This document shows positions 1 through 8,234 of a DNA stretch of 27,211 nt, in pieces. The stretch's first letter is position 1. Every line of letters begins with the position of its first letter. Source of the stretch: CAZTHL01 sp964613585 (lineage in GTDB: Bacteria > Pseudomonadota > Alphaproteobacteria > DSM-16000 > Inquilinaceae); contig CAZTHL010000052.1 of the NCBI GenBank assembly GCA_964613585.1, positions 1 to 27,211 on the forward strand. Reading direction: 5' to 3'. The notes beneath the pieces were generated by a model, which had not been told where the DNA came from, did not search any database, and worked only from the letters and a program-made list of their open reading frames with translations. The translations under genes and the position numbers were made by a program.

Positions 1-771
1 CCGGCAGTAATGCCGGTTCCTCTTTGTAGCGACAAGTCATTTTGTGTGTTCCCAGCCCGGATAGCGGGTCCTCCCCGGCAGTAATGCCGGGGCCTCATTG
101 AAGCCTGCAGACGCTCCTGCTGCCGGCGGTCTGCCGTCTTGTCCTCCCCGGCAGTAATGCCGGGGCCTCATTGAAGCGGCGGAGATCGCGTTGGTCCCGT
201 TCGGTGACCCCGAAGTCCTCCCCGGCAGTAATGCCGGGGCCTCATTGAAGCTCAACAACCTCCCGAACGTGGGGCTGGCCGGTGACAACGTCCTCCCCGG
301 CGATAATGCCGGGGCCTCATTGAAGCGCGCTCACGCAGGCGATCAACCGCGCCCCTTATCTGCCGTCCTCCCCGGCAGTAATGCCGGGACCTCATTGAAG
401 CGTGGTGAAAGCCTTGCGAGTGTTGCAAGGCGTAACGGCGTCCTCCCAGGCAGTGAGGCCGGGGCGTCATTGAAGCTACGAGGTGACGGAGAACGAGGAC
501 GTGGCGCTCCGCGTCTTCCCCGGCAGTAACACCGGAGCCTCATTGAAGCAGGATCCGCACGCGGTCCAGCAGCTCGGCCAGCTCGACGTCTTCGCCGGCA
601 GTAATGCCGGGGCCTCATTGAAGCGGTGACAAAGCCTTCCTCGCCAGTCTGCGGCGCCGTGTCTTCTCTGGCAGTAATGCCGGGGCCTCATTGAAGCCGC
701 AGGCCCACAGCCTGCGCCAACACGGGATCGATGCATCTTCTCCGGCAGTAATGCCCGGGCCTCATTGGAGC
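1..771 (+). CRISPR. CRISPR array, 11 repeats and 10 spacers, left end cut off
   Basis: A 37-nt repeat begins GTCCTC or GTCTTC, carries the palindrome CCCCGGC-AGTAAT-GCCGGGG, and ends CTCATTGAAGC. Copies lie at 1-30 (partial), 68-104, 141-177, 215-251, 290-326, 365-401, 440-476, 513-549, 588-624, 661-697 and 735-771. The ten spacers are unrelated to one another and are 36-38 nt long. The hairpin core and the ATTGAAGC end are typical CRISPR repeat features and suggest transcription on the plus strand. Copies from 440 rightwards drift (GTCTTC start, altered stem bases, and in the last copy an A start and TTGGAGC end), as expected for the old, leader-distal end. The first partial copy is also divergent in its 3' part. 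No cas gene or leader is visible. The subtype cannot be fixed; the repeat length and ending suggest a class 1 type, by inference only. Confidence 0.95.
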
Positions 772-874
772 CTTGTTCCTTGCTTGGTCCGAGCCGCGGG
801 TCTGCATCCGGCGGCACGAGGAGTCCCGCTCGACGGCGCGCTCATCCCATCGTTCCGGTTCGGGCGGGGGTGGC

Positions 875-1882
875 TCAGATACCGAACACCGCCTGCCCGA
901 GGGCGATGAACAGCGGGATGCAGATGGCGATGGCTACAGGTGTGCCCAGGCTGGTCGACGAGCCGATATAGGCCGACGGATTGGCGGTGGGGATGCCGGC
1001 CCGGAGCGTCGGCGGGCCGGAGATGTCCGAGTTCGACGCGGCGATGATGGCCAGGATGATCACGCCGCCCGGGCTGAAGCCGACCAGGACATGGGCAACG
1101 TAACCGAGCGCGAAGCCGATCAGGCCGTGCACAAGCGGCGCCACCACGGCGTACACCGCGTACCAGTGGGCGACCCGGCGCAACTCCTGCAGCCGCTGAT
1201 ACGCCTCGATCCCCATGGCCAGCATCAGCACCGACAGGAGGCCGCGGAACAGCGGATCATAGAAGCTGTCGAACACCCGCTCCGGCCGGGTCAGCAGGCC
1301 GAGCGCCAGCCCGAGCAGCAGCGCCGACAGCGCCGGGCCCTGCAGGCTTTCCTTGATGATCGGCCAGACCCGAACCTGGGTGTCCGCACCCTCCTTGCGC
1401 TTCTTCAGGAAAACGTTGGCCAGCACGATGGCCAGCACCAGCGCCGGGATGTCCATGAACGGGTAGAGCGCCGGCGCCCAGGCCTCGAACGCGATCTCCT
1501 CGGCATCGAGCAGGACCATGCCGGCGGCCAGGGTGGACGCGCTGACGGCGCCGAACAGGCCGGCCGTGGCGATGCCGTCCTCCATGCGCACGCCGGGCAG
1601 CCGGGCGAGCGTGACCCGGCCCAGCACGACAATGGCCACGCCGATGACGACGGCGCAGAGGGCCGGCAGCGCCATGTCGACAAGCTCCGCCTCGCGGATC
1701 TCCATGCCGCCCTCGAGGCCGATGCGCAGCAGCAGCATGAACACGACGAACTGATAGATGGCGTTCGGGATCTGCAGCCGGCTGCCCAGCGCGGCGATGA
1801 TCAGGCCGCCCAGCAGGAACGCCAGCGTCGGCGACTGCAACTGCGAGACGAACTTGCCGAAGAACTCGATGAACACATCCAT
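875..1882 (-). CDS. sbtA: SbtA-type sodium-dependent bicarbonate transporter
   Basis: This 335-residue integral membrane protein matches the SbtA family (formerly DUF897), which takes up bicarbonate with sodium across the inner membrane. The start QSPTLAFLLGG (residues about 16-26), the LQIPNAIY segment, LRIGLEGGMEIRE, and near the C-terminus NSDISGPPTLRAGIPTANP followed by SAYIGSSTSLGTP are all close to cyanobacterial SbtA as I remember it. About ten hydrophobic segments fall in two halves, linked by a charged stretch (KKRKEGADTQ). The ATG at 1882 is preferred because the family homology begins there; the frame stays open to 2005, but that extension is Arg-rich and not membrane-like. No strong ribosome binding site is seen. 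The gene lies downstream of sbtB on the same strand, 529 nt away, and runs towards the CRISPR array. In cyanobacteria SbtA belongs to the carbon-concentrating mechanism; its role here is inferred. Confidence 0.9.
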   Translation of the reverse strand: MDVFIEFFGKFVSQLQSPTLAFLLGGLIIAALGSRLQIPNAIYQFVVFMLLLRIGLEGGMEIREAELVDMALPALCAVVIGVAIVVLGRVTLARLPGVRMEDGIATAGLFGAVSASTLAAGMVLLDAEEIAFEAWAPALYPFMDIPALVLAIVLANVFLKKRKEGADTQVRVWPIIKESLQGPALSALLLGLALGLLTRPERVFDSFYDPLFRGLLSVLMLAMGIEAYQRLQELRRVAHWYAVYAVVAPLVHGLIGFALGYVAHVLVGFSPGGVIILAIIAASNSDISGPPTLRAGIPTANPSAYIGSSTSLGTPVAIAICIPLFIALGQAVFGI

Positions 1883-2411
1883 GGTCGAGGGCCGGTCCGT
1901 TGAGGTCTGCTCCTGCGCACGCCATCGTCGCCGTGGCACGCCGATCGCCAACGAGTCTGCAGGCGTCAGGAGGCGGGCGTGTGCAGGAAAGGGTAGGGAA
2001 GGCACCGGGGTACCGCCCGCACCGGAGAACGTGACGCCGGGCCGATCCGTGGCCGCCGCCGCCAGGAAAGCACGGGCAGCGAGTAGGGTACCCGGTTGCC
2101 CGGCGGCGCGCCACGCCGCATCACCCCAGGGACGAAGGGTCGCGCTTGACAGAGCCTGATGGGTGACCGGGCAACTCGGCCGTCGCTGCCGGTCTCACGC
2201 CATTGTCGACATCGTGTCCCGACGCGCCGCCTGAGGAGGGTGAAAACGACACCACTATCAATCGATTTCCCTTCCCTGGGCGTGCGCGCCACGTCCGGGG
2301 GAAGGGGGATGGCTTCAGATTGTTGGTAAGCGTCCTGTCACGCCACCGTCCTTGTGCACGGCGCGATCCGCGCGTCCCCTGGCCCGGCAAGAGTGAGAGT
2401 CGAAGAGCGGC
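1883..2411. other. 529-nt sbtB-sbtA spacer, no gene supported
   Basis: This stretch separates sbtB from sbtA. Short open frames on both strands (for example minus 1966-2292 and 2121-2390) are Arg/Pro/Gly-rich, lack ribosome binding sites and resemble no family I know. The one clear structure is the inverted repeat at 2269-2306, listed separately. The spacer is long for an operon, so sbtA may have its own promoter here, but I cannot point to a convincing -35/-10 pair. Confidence 0.6.
2269..2306. promoter_or_regulatory. long imperfect stem-loop between sbtB and sbtA
   Basis: The left arm CCCTTCCCTGGGCGTG (2269-2284) pairs with the right arm CACGTCCGGGGGAAGGG (2290-2306). The stem is about 16 bp around a five-base loop, with one bulged G and two G-U type pairs. 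There is no T-tract on either side, so it is not a standard intrinsic terminator. It could be a processing site, an attenuator or an operator; the sequence alone does not decide. Confidence 0.5.
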
Positions 2412-2738
2412 TTACTCCTGGCCGAGCAGCTTCCGGGGGCGCAGGACGGTCACCTCCTGAAGGTAGGCGATGCCGGAGAAGTTCTCGAAATAGGCCGCGG
2501 CCACCTCCTCGGCGATGCGGGTGGCAAGCTCCTCATCGGCGGTGATCACCTCGATCCTTATATTGCCGGAGCCCTCGACGATGGTCTGCTTGGCCGAGGA
2601 GCGGATGTTGCGGCTGCCCTTGCCGCCGGCCTCGGACACGGTGTAGCCGGTGGCGCCGCAGCCGTTGACGATCTTGATGACACCCTCGGCGATCAGCTTC
2701 TCCGTGATGATGACGACCATCGTCGCTTTTTGCGCCAT
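2412..2738 (-). CDS. sbtB: SbtB-like PII-family carbon regulator
   Basis: This 108-residue PII-superfamily protein has the T-loop sequence GGKGSRNIRSS (residues 38-48), preceded by GATGYTV. That is the signature of SbtB, the partner and regulator of SbtA, and not of GlnB/GlnK, which have the uridylylatable YRGAEY loop. Cyanobacterial SbtB binds adenine nucleotides, including cAMP and AMP, and docks on SbtA at the membrane. Here the C-terminus is LRPRKLLGQE and lacks the CGPEGC redox loop of the Synechocystis protein. The start at 2738 is chosen because GGGGGA stands 7 nt upstream and the homology begins at MAQKAT; the longer frame to 2810 adds only Arg-rich sequence. It lies upstream of sbtA on the same strand, which supports both assignments. 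Confidence 0.9.
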   Translation of the reverse strand: MAQKATMVVIITEKLIAEGVIKIVNGCGATGYTVSEAGGKGSRNIRSSAKQTIVEGSGNIRIEVITADEELATRIAEEVAAAYFENFSGIAYLQEVTVLRPRKLLGQE

Positions 2739-2990
2739 CGCATTCCCCCGCTTTCCGGCAGTCAGCGTCCCACTCCGCGCGGCCCGGCGTCCTCGCCGGT
2801 TCAACCGCACGGCGACGACCCGTCCTCACCCGCTCCCTGAAGGCTAGGGCCGTTCCCGGGCGCGGAACCGGCACCGGCCCACTGCCACGCCCGGCCGCCC
2901 AGAGCATACCGTGGTTGGGTGGCCGGGCGAGGGAGCGGGCCGGCGATGCCACTTGAGCCGGACAGGCTCTAGCGGCGGGCCGGGCCGCGG

Positions 2991-5900
2991 TCAAGCGCCG
3001 GCTGCGACGGACGGCGGCGGCCGAGCGCCCGGTCGGGCCCGGGTCGCGGCGGCCGCCCCCGCCCCGTCGAGCGGCACCACGGGGACGTGGTCGCCCAGGG
3101 TGGCGTGGGCGATCTCCACCAGATGGCGATGATGGGTGAGGAACAGCACCTGGGTGCGCGCCGCCAGACCGCCCAGCACACGGAAGCCGGCGGCGGCGCG
3201 CGCGTCGTCGAAGTTGATGAACAGGTCGTCGGCGATGAAGGGCAGCGGCGCCGCCCGGTCCAGATGCTCCTCCACCGCGGCGATGCGCAGGGCGAGGTAC
3301 AGCTGGTCGGCGGTGCCGGTGCTGAGCCCCGGGACCGGCACGGCGGCGCGGTCGGGGCGCACGCCGATCAGTCGGGGCCGGTCCTGCTCGTCGAGGTCGA
3401 CCCGGAGCCCGGTGAACGAGCCCCCGGTGAGGGCGGCGAAGACCGCCCCGGCCCGCCTCAGCAGCGGCGCCTGCTGCTCGCGGCGGAAGCGCTCGATGGC
3501 CCAGCGCAGCAGCAGCGCCGCCGCCCGAGCGCGGCTGTAGCGCGCCGCCGCCGCGCGCATCTCCGCCAGCGCCGCTTGTCGGTCGGCCGCGGCGCGAGCC
3601 ATGGCGTCGCCGCCGCCGACCGCGTCGAGCTCCCGCCGCGCCGCCGCGCGCCGGGTCCGTGCGTCCAGATGCCGCTCGCGCACGGCATCGATCTCCTCCC
3701 GCAGGCGTTCCTCGCGCGCCGCCAGCCGGTCCAGGTCGGCGCCGCCGCACTCGGCCTCCAGCTCTTCGAGGGAGAGCCCGTCGCCCTCGGCCACCAGGGT
3801 CTCGGCGAGCCGCGCCGTCTCGTCCCGCGCCGCCCGCCAGTGATTCGAGGCCTCGATCGCCGCCCGCAGCTGCTCAAGATCGGCGGCGCCGGCCTGCTCG
3901 CGCAGCCGGTCCGCGGCCTCCCGCGCCCCGCCGCGCGCCTCCTCGCACGCCGCGATCTTCTCGTCGAGGCCGGCCAGCGCCTGCTGCTTCTCGGCCTTCA
4001 GGTCGCGCACGCGCCGCGCCTCGTCCAGGCGATGCGCCAGCTCGAGCACCGCCTCGTCCGGCGCGTGGCCGGCAAGGTCGGGGGCAGCGGCCGCCGTCAG
4101 GCGGGCCACGTCTCGGGCGAAGGCGGCGGCATCGCGCTCGATGGTGCCGATCCGGCCGTGGCGCAGCTCGTTGGCCTTGACGGCATGCTCGCGCATGGCA
4201 TCGATGGCCTCGGCCTGCGCCGCCACCGCGGCCGGCTCGGCGGCCGCCGCCAAGCCGAGACCATCGAGCGCGGCGGCCCACCGGGCCTGCCAATCCGCCC
4301 ACGCCGCCGTCGTCGCCTCGACGGTCCGGCGCCCGCGCTCGGCCTCGGCCAGCGCCTGGCGCAGGCGCTCCTCATGCTGGCGCCGGGCCTCGGCCGCCGT
4401 CTGATGCCCGCGCTCGATATCGGCCGCGGCCTCCAGCAGCACGGCCAGCGGCTGATCGGCGAGACTGTCGGTCTCGACGCCGAGCGACGCCAGCGCCGCG
4501 AGCAGCCGTGTACGGGCCTCGGCCTCCCGGCCCGCCAGTTCGTCGAGCCGGCGGGCGGCGCGGTCGCGGCGCTCGAGCGCGGCGAGCGTGTCCTCGCGGG
4601 CGGTGAGCCAGGCGAGCATGGCGTCGGGGTCGAGCGGCGCGAGCGGGGTCACGGCCCACAGCTCCCGCCAAGCCTCATGGCGTGTCGCCCGCTCCCGCTC
4701 CAGGGCCTCGTCGTCCTCGGCCAGGCGGCGCAACTCGTCCTGTTGCGCGGCGACGGCCTCGGCCAGAACCGACAGACGGGCGGCGGCCTCGGCCTTGTCG
4801 AACCGGCGGTCGGCCAGGGCGTCGGCCTCGTGCACGGCCGCCTCGTAGGCGGCGGCCGGATCGCCGGCGAGGCCGGCGAAGGCGGCGAGGTCGTGCTCGG
4901 GCACCGGCGCGCCGTCGAGGTGGCGGCGGCGGATCAGCCGCCAGCCCCGGTCCCGGTGGGCGCGCGCGGCGGCAAGCTGGTCGGGCGCCACCGCCTCGCC
5001 GCCGGCGATCAGCCGGTCATGCGCCGCACGCCGCCGCTCCAGCTCCTGCGCGGCCGCGCGCCGGCGCTCTCGGCAGGCCTCGGCGCGCTGGTCGAGGGCG
5101 CGGTCGCGGTCGCGATGATCCTGCACCGTGGCACGCGGCGGCACGGCGAGCGCGGCCAGCGCCGCGGCACCCGCGACGGAAGGGCAGAGCCCGTCGAGCC
5201 GCTGGTCGAGCATGGCCGCGGCATCATCGCGTTCGGCCCGGGCGGCGGCGAGGTGGGTGGCGAGGTCGCCCTGGCCGCGGATCGCGCGGACCAGCGCCGC
5301 CAGGGCCGAGACATCGGGCGGCGGGGCCGCGGCCTCGAGCCGCTGCTGCAGCTCCGCGGCCTGCCGCGCCGCCTCCTCGGCGCCGGCGCGCGCGGTCTCG
5401 AGGGCTTGGCGGCGCTCGCCGCGCTCGCCGAGCAGCGCGCGCGCGGCGGCGACCCGGGCGCGCGGCGGGATCCGGGCGATCAACCGGTCGGGGTCGTCGC
5501 CGTCCCATTCGAGCTCGGCGGCCAGCCGGCGCAGCTCGGCCTCGGCAAGGGCCAGCTCGGCGCGGCGCTTGGGCAGGTCGGCGGTGCCGTGGCGCACGGT
5601 GACGCGGCGCTCGTTCAGCTCGCCGATCTCGGCCTCGCGGGCGAGCAGCGCCGGCTCACAGGCAAGCCCCTGACAGGCATCGTGGAGGGCGGCGCGCTCG
5701 CCGCGCAGGGTCTCGAGCCGCGCCCGCGCCTCGGCCTCCTTCGCCTCGGCGGCCGCGAGGATGCCGGCGGCGTCCTCGGGCAGCGGGGTGACCGGACCCA
5801 GCGCCGCCAGCACGCGGGTCAGCTCGGCCCGGCGGCGGACATGGCGATGGGTCCGGCGGATCCGGCCGAGCCGGCGCTGCTCGGCCACCGCCTCGCCGAC

Positions 5901-6584
5901 CGCGCGCTCGAGGTCGGCGTCCTCCCGCTCGGCCGCCTGCGCGGCCGCCTTCAGTTCCTGCCAGCGCGCGGCGGTGACGGTATCGGCGCGCAGCCGGGCG
6001 TCGGCCTCCTTGAGCCGGTCCTCCGCGCGGGCGTAGGCGCGGTGGCCGGCGCGGCGCGGGCCCCACTGGCCGTCGGCCTCGGCCTCCAGCGCCTTCAGGG
6101 TGTCGCCGAGGCCGGCGAGCCCGGCGCCGGCGGCGAACAGCATGCGGCCGACCTCGTCGCGCGCCTCGAGGATCTCCTCGCCGCCCCGGCGCAGGCGCTG
6201 ATGGTCGAGGCTGAACATGCGCTCGAGGAAGGCGCGGTCGGCGCCGTCTAGGAAGGGCGCCAGGGCGCCGTCGCCGGTCGGCAGCGGCAGGTCGTCGGGG
6301 CCGAGCAGGGTGTCCTTGCTGCCCTTGCGCCGGCGGACCTCGAGGATCGCGCCGTTCCGGGCCAGCACGGCGCCCAGGCGCAGAGCCCGGTTGTCGTGCA
6401 GGAAGGCGTAATCGGTGCTCCTCGGCACGCCGAACAGCAGGTCGCCGACGGCGGCGCGCGCGGTCGACTTGCCGGCCTCGTTCGGGCCGAGCAGGATGTG
6501 CAGGTCGGGCTCGGTCGCGGGCAGCGCCAGCACCGCATCGGTGAAGTGGCCGTAGCGCAGCAGGTCGAGGCGGTCGAGACGCAT
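2991..6584 (-). CDS. SbcC/YhaN-like AAA ATPase with long coiled coil
   Basis: This 1197-residue SMC/Rad50-like ATPase has a Walker A GPNEAGKST at residues 33-41 and, near the C-terminus, an ABC signature LSTGTADQL, Walker B PLPFIADDLF with the D-loop NFDD, and an H-loop FLTHHRH. The middle of about 900 residues is Ala/Arg/Glu-rich with heptad character, indicating a long coiled coil. I see no CXXC zinc hook at its centre, which fits the YhaN group better than true SbcC/Rad50. The start MRLDRLDLLRYGHF is typical of this group, where the N-terminal strand leads into the nucleotide site. Its ATG is 4 nt after the stop of the nuclease gene, so the two are surely co-transcribed. The probable role is ATP-driven DNA end processing with that nuclease. 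The last 25 residues are Ala/Pro/Arg-rich and add nothing recognisable. Confidence 0.88.
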   Translation of the reverse strand: MRLDRLDLLRYGHFTDAVLALPATEPDLHILLGPNEAGKSTARAAVGDLLFGVPRSTDYAFLHDNRALRLGAVLARNGAILEVRRRKGSKDTLLGPDDLPLPTGDGALAPFLDGADRAFLERMFSLDHQRLRRGGEEILEARDEVGRMLFAAGAGLAGLGDTLKALEAEADGQWGPRRAGHRAYARAEDRLKEADARLRADTVTAARWQELKAAAQAAEREDADLERAVGEAVAEQRRLGRIRRTHRHVRRRAELTRVLAALGPVTPLPEDAAGILAAAEAKEAEARARLETLRGERAALHDACQGLACEPALLAREAEIGELNERRVTVRHGTADLPKRRAELALAEAELRRLAAELEWDGDDPDRLIARIPPRARVAAARALLGERGERRQALETARAGAEEAARQAAELQQRLEAAAPPPDVSALAALVRAIRGQGDLATHLAAARAERDDAAAMLDQRLDGLCPSVAGAAALAALAVPPRATVQDHRDRDRALDQRAEACRERRRAAAQELERRRAAHDRLIAGGEAVAPDQLAAARAHRDRGWRLIRRRHLDGAPVPEHDLAAFAGLAGDPAAAYEAAVHEADALADRRFDKAEAAARLSVLAEAVAAQQDELRRLAEDDEALERERATRHEAWRELWAVTPLAPLDPDAMLAWLTAREDTLAALERRDRAARRLDELAGREAEARTRLLAALASLGVETDSLADQPLAVLLEAAADIERGHQTAAEARRQHEERLRQALAEAERGRRTVEATTAAWADWQARWAAALDGLGLAAAAEPAAVAAQAEAIDAMREHAVKANELRHGRIGTIERDAAAFARDVARLTAAAAPDLAGHAPDEAVLELAHRLDEARRVRDLKAEKQQALAGLDEKIAACEEARGGAREAADRLREQAGAADLEQLRAAIEASNHWRAARDETARLAETLVAEGDGLSLEELEAECGGADLDRLAAREERLREEIDAVRERHLDARTRRAAARRELDAVGGGDAMARAAADRQAALAEMRAAAARYSRARAAALLLRWAIERFRREQQAPLLRRAGAVFAALTGGSFTGLRVDLDEQDRPRLIGVRPDRAAVPVPGLSTGTADQLYLALRIAAVEEHLDRAAPLPFIADDLFINFDDARAAAGFRVLGGLAARTQVLFLTHHRHLVEIAHATLGDHVPVVPLDGAGAAAATRARPGARPPPSVAAGA

Positions 6585-6588
6585 AGCG

Positions 6589-7860
6589 CTACCGCCCGGC
6601 GCCGGCCACGCGGGCCTTCAGATAGCCGGCCACCCCGGCGATCAGGGCGGCGGGGTCGTGGGCGACGGCGGCGGCGAGGATGGGATCGTCGGGCTCGGCA
6701 CGGATCTCGGGGGGCAGGCGGCGGACCAGCTCGCCGAGGTCGGCGGCGAGTTGCCGCGCCAGCTCCGCATCGGCGGGGGCGTCGGCCAGCAGGCGCTCGA
6801 GGGCGTCGAGCGCGTCGGGGCGGGCCTCGGCGGCGCCGGCCGGCGGCGGGGTGGTGGCGACGACGACGCGCTCGACCCAGGCCACCTCCTCGCCGAGCGC
6901 CAGGGCCAGCGCCCGCGCCTCGGCCAGGAGCCGCTCCTCCGCGGCGACCAGCGCGTCATGGTGGACGGTCGTGCCATGGAGCTCGAGCCGGCAGGCGAGC
7001 AGGCGGCCGTCGGCCTCCTCGGCGACGGCGCGCTCGAGGGCGCCGCGGACCCGGTCGAGCGCCTCCTCCGCGCCGGCGACGTCGTCGACGGGCACCGCCA
7101 AGCGGGCCCAGCGCACCGTGTCGCAGGCCACCGCGGCGAGCCCGGCCACCGCGCCGTCGGTCACGGTCACCAGCACGGCGCCCTTGGGTCCGGTCTCGCG
7201 GACGTGGCGGCCCTGCAGGTTGCCGGGGAACACCACGTGCGGCGCCTCGTGCAGGACCGCCGCCCGGTGGACGTGGCCGAGCGCCCAGTAGTCGTAGCCC
7301 TTGGCGACCAGCTGCTCGAGGGTGCACGGGGCGTAGTCGGCATGGCCGTCGCGGCCGCCGAGGCCGGTGTGCAGCATGCCGATGTTGAACAGCCCGGGCA
7401 CCGGCTCGGGATAGCCGGCCGCCAGGTCCTCGGTGACCCGGGGCCCGCGGAAGCTCTGGCCGTGCAGCGCCACGCCCGGCGGCTCGAGCCGCAGGGTCCG
7501 CGGCCGGTGCGCGGGGAAGGCGGTGACGGTGCCGGGCAGCGTCAGGCGTCGGGTGATCCTGCTCTCGGCGTCGTGGTTGCCGTGGACCAGGGCCACCGGG
7601 ATGCCGGCCTCGGCGAGGCGGCCCAGCTGCCGCACCAGGAACAGGCCGGTCCGGTAGTCGCGCCAGTCGCCGTCATAGAGGTCGCCGGCGATGATCAGGA
7701 GATCCACCCGCTCCCGGAGCGCCGTGCCGATCAGGGTGTCGAAGGCGTCGCGGGTGGCGGCGCGGATCCGCTCGGCGGCCGGGCCCTCCTGGCCGGCCAG
7801 CCCCTTCAGCGGGCTGTCCAGATGGATGTCGGCGGCGTGCAGGAAGCGGAACGACGACAA
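6589..7860 (-). CDS. SbcD/YhaO-like DNA repair metallophosphoesterase
   Basis: The N-terminal calcineurin-like phosphoesterase domain has its metal-binding motifs in order: HAADIHLDSP (D11, H13), IIAGDLYDGD (D60), VHGNHD (N95, H96, D97), a later MLHTGL and WALGHVHRA. The C-terminal part is a capping and ATPase-binding region of about 200 residues. The family (SbcD, Mre11, YhaO) cuts DNA ends together with an SbcC/Rad50-type ATPase, encoded 4 nt downstream. The start is uncertain. The first ATG in frame is at 8118, but the 86 residues it would add are Arg/Pro-rich and look non-coding. A TTG at 7860 puts SSFRFLHAADIH at the N-terminus as in the family (423 residues). No good ribosome binding site precedes either. 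Confidence 0.88.
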   Translation of the reverse strand: MSSFRFLHAADIHLDSPLKGLAGQEGPAAERIRAATRDAFDTLIGTALRERVDLLIIAGDLYDGDWRDYRTGLFLVRQLGRLAEAGIPVALVHGNHDAESRITRRLTLPGTVTAFPAHRPRTLRLEPPGVALHGQSFRGPRVTEDLAAGYPEPVPGLFNIGMLHTGLGGRDGHADYAPCTLEQLVAKGYDYWALGHVHRAAVLHEAPHVVFPGNLQGRHVRETGPKGAVLVTVTDGAVAGLAAVACDTVRWARLAVPVDDVAGAEEALDRVRGALERAVAEEADGRLLACRLELHGTTVHHDALVAAEERLLAEARALALALGEEVAWVERVVVATTPPPAGAAEARPDALDALERLLADAPADAELARQLAADLGELVRRLPPEIRAEPDDPILAAAVAHDPAALIAGVAGYLKARVAGAGR

Positions 7861-8234
7861 GGGGGAACGATCGGCTGGCGGACGGGGGCGCGGCGCCGGC
7901 CCGTCGCGGCGGCGGGCGAAGGGCGGCCGGGTGGCTGAGCGTGCAGCGTAAAGCGATTCGCCGCGCCCGCCATCGGCGCGAAAGGCCTCCGTGCGCGCGC
8001 CGGCGGGCCTCCCGGCCGGCCTGTCGAAGCGAAGCCGAGGTCGGGGTGGAGACGAGACGGGCCCCCGCGTCCGCCGGGGGCGCAAGAACGGGCCCCGGCG
8101 TGCCGGGGCCCGAGGCATGGAGCGGCCGGTGCGTCACCGGTCCGCCCCGGGTCCATGCGCTTCACGGTCGCGGTGGACGGTCGCGACGCGGGCGCGGAAC
8201 CGGGCCGTCTGCGGAACGGCCCGGCGACGACGGG

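Noticed and set aside
191..529. open frame through the CRISPR array giving repeated NAGASLK peptides
   Set aside because: The peptide repeats only mirror the CRISPR repeat; spacers of changing length keep the frame by chance.
773..1903. 376-codon plus-strand open frame opposite sbtA
   Set aside because: The low-complexity Arg/Asp/Gln/His composition is the mirror of a membrane-protein gene whose real frame is clear.
3087..6251. 1054-codon open frame on the plus strand
   Set aside because: It lies wholly antisense to the SbcC/YhaN-like gene, is rich in Arg/Gly/Ala/Leu with no family motif, and is the usual shadow of a GC-rich coiled-coil gene.
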